Source of the DNA: Thermoleophilia bacterium
GTDB taxonomy: Bacteria > Actinomycetota > Thermoleophilia > Gaiellales > SKUG01
Assembly (NCBI GenBank): GCA_025964455.1
Contig: JAOPYU010000037.1
Location: 1 to 5,907 of the forward strand
DNA length: 5,907 nt
Direction of reading: 5' to 3'
The notes below the pieces were generated by a model that saw only the letters and a list, made by a program, of their open reading frames with translations, was not told the origin of the DNA and did not search any database. The position numbers were made by a program, and so were the translations under genes. Below are positions 5,603-5,907 of the stretch, piece after piece. Each line of letters begins with the position of its first letter. Position 1 is the first letter of the stretch.

Positions 5603-5907
5603 TCAGCTCCAGCGGCCGCGGGCGGCGAGTGCTTCGAGGATCTGGATGGCGTTGGTGGCTGCGCCCTTGCGCAGGTTGTCGGCCACGACGAACAGCGCGA
5701 TGCCCTTGCCGTCGGGAACCGACGGGTCCTGGCGCACGCGCCCGACGAACACCTCGTCGAGGCCCGCGGCGTCGCGCGGCATCGGGTACTCGTTGGCCGA
5801 CGGATCGTCGACGAGTTCGACGCCGTCGCTGCTCGCGAGCAACGCCTGCACCTGCAGCGGATCGGCGGCTGCCCGGAGCTCCAGGTGCACGCTCTCGGAG
5901 TGACCGA
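5603..5907 (-). CDS. asd: aspartate-semialdehyde dehydrogenase, C-terminal part (5' end outside window)
   Basis: Reduces L-aspartyl-4-phosphate to L-aspartate-4-semialdehyde with NADPH, the branch-point step toward lysine/diaminopimelate, threonine and methionine; cytoplasmic. About 101 C-terminal residues are visible. They begin GHSESVHLEL, whose His is the catalytic acid/base residue of the family. Then come DDPSANEYPMPRDAAG, a segment with VFVGRVRQD, and the diagnostic end VVADNLRKGAATNAIQI followed by a short tail ending GRWS before the TGA (5605-5603). The NADP-binding domain and catalytic Cys lie beyond the window edge. The reading frame is intact to the last base, so this is a cut gene rather than a pseudogene. 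It is convergent with the sdh operon, with no functional link evident. Confidence 0.96.
   Translation of the reverse strand, partial: GHSESVHLELRAAADPLQVQALLASSDGVELVDDPSANEYPMPRDAAGLDEVFVGRVRQDPSVPDGKGIALFVVADNLRKGAATNAIQILEALAARGRWS

Overview
The window is very GC-rich, with GC-biased third codon positions, GTG starts and four-base or one-base gene overlaps. This is typical of a high-GC actinobacterium. A quinone-linked succinate dehydrogenase of the archaeal/epsilonproteobacterial SdhABE type would fit a deep-branching actinobacterial class such as Thermoleophilia, but that placement is inference; no marker gene here fixes the taxon.

Layout: (1) Positions 1-843, forward strand: an alpha/beta-hydrolase of cutinase/PE-PPE-like character, probably cut off at its 5' end by the window edge. 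(2) 844-1040: a non-coding leader with a candidate promoter and two related short palindromes. (3) 1041-5014: a tight forward operon, sdhA (flavoprotein), sdhB (iron-sulfur protein with an unusual C-terminal extension) and sdhE (a twin-CCG, HdrB-like subunit). (4) 5014-5151: a 45-codon ORF that starts on the last base of the sdhE stop and encodes a basic, single-hydrophobic-helix peptide. (5) 5152-5602: a non-coding interval between convergent genes, holding an 81-bp tandem repeat (two nearly identical copies and a diverged third) in which every unit contains a long interrupted hairpin. (6) 5603-5907, reverse strand: the C-terminal part of aspartate-semialdehyde dehydrogenase, running off the window.

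How the genes work together: SdhA binds FAD covalently and interconverts succinate and fumarate. SdhB passes electrons along its Fe-S chain. The third cluster site of SdhB carries a fourth cysteine, so it should hold [4Fe-4S] rather than the usual [3Fe-4S]. SdhE replaces the haem-containing SdhC/SdhD membrane subunits and carries two complete CCG cysteine motifs of the heterodisulfide-reductase-B kind. No multi-helix membrane anchor is encoded in the operon, so the 45-residue hydrophobic peptide is the only membrane-type candidate next to it.

The most interesting points are the full set of class-E complex II features in this background, the ~200-residue SdhB tail, the coupled micro-ORF, and the 81-bp hairpin repeats, which place stop codons in all six frames between the two convergent genes.
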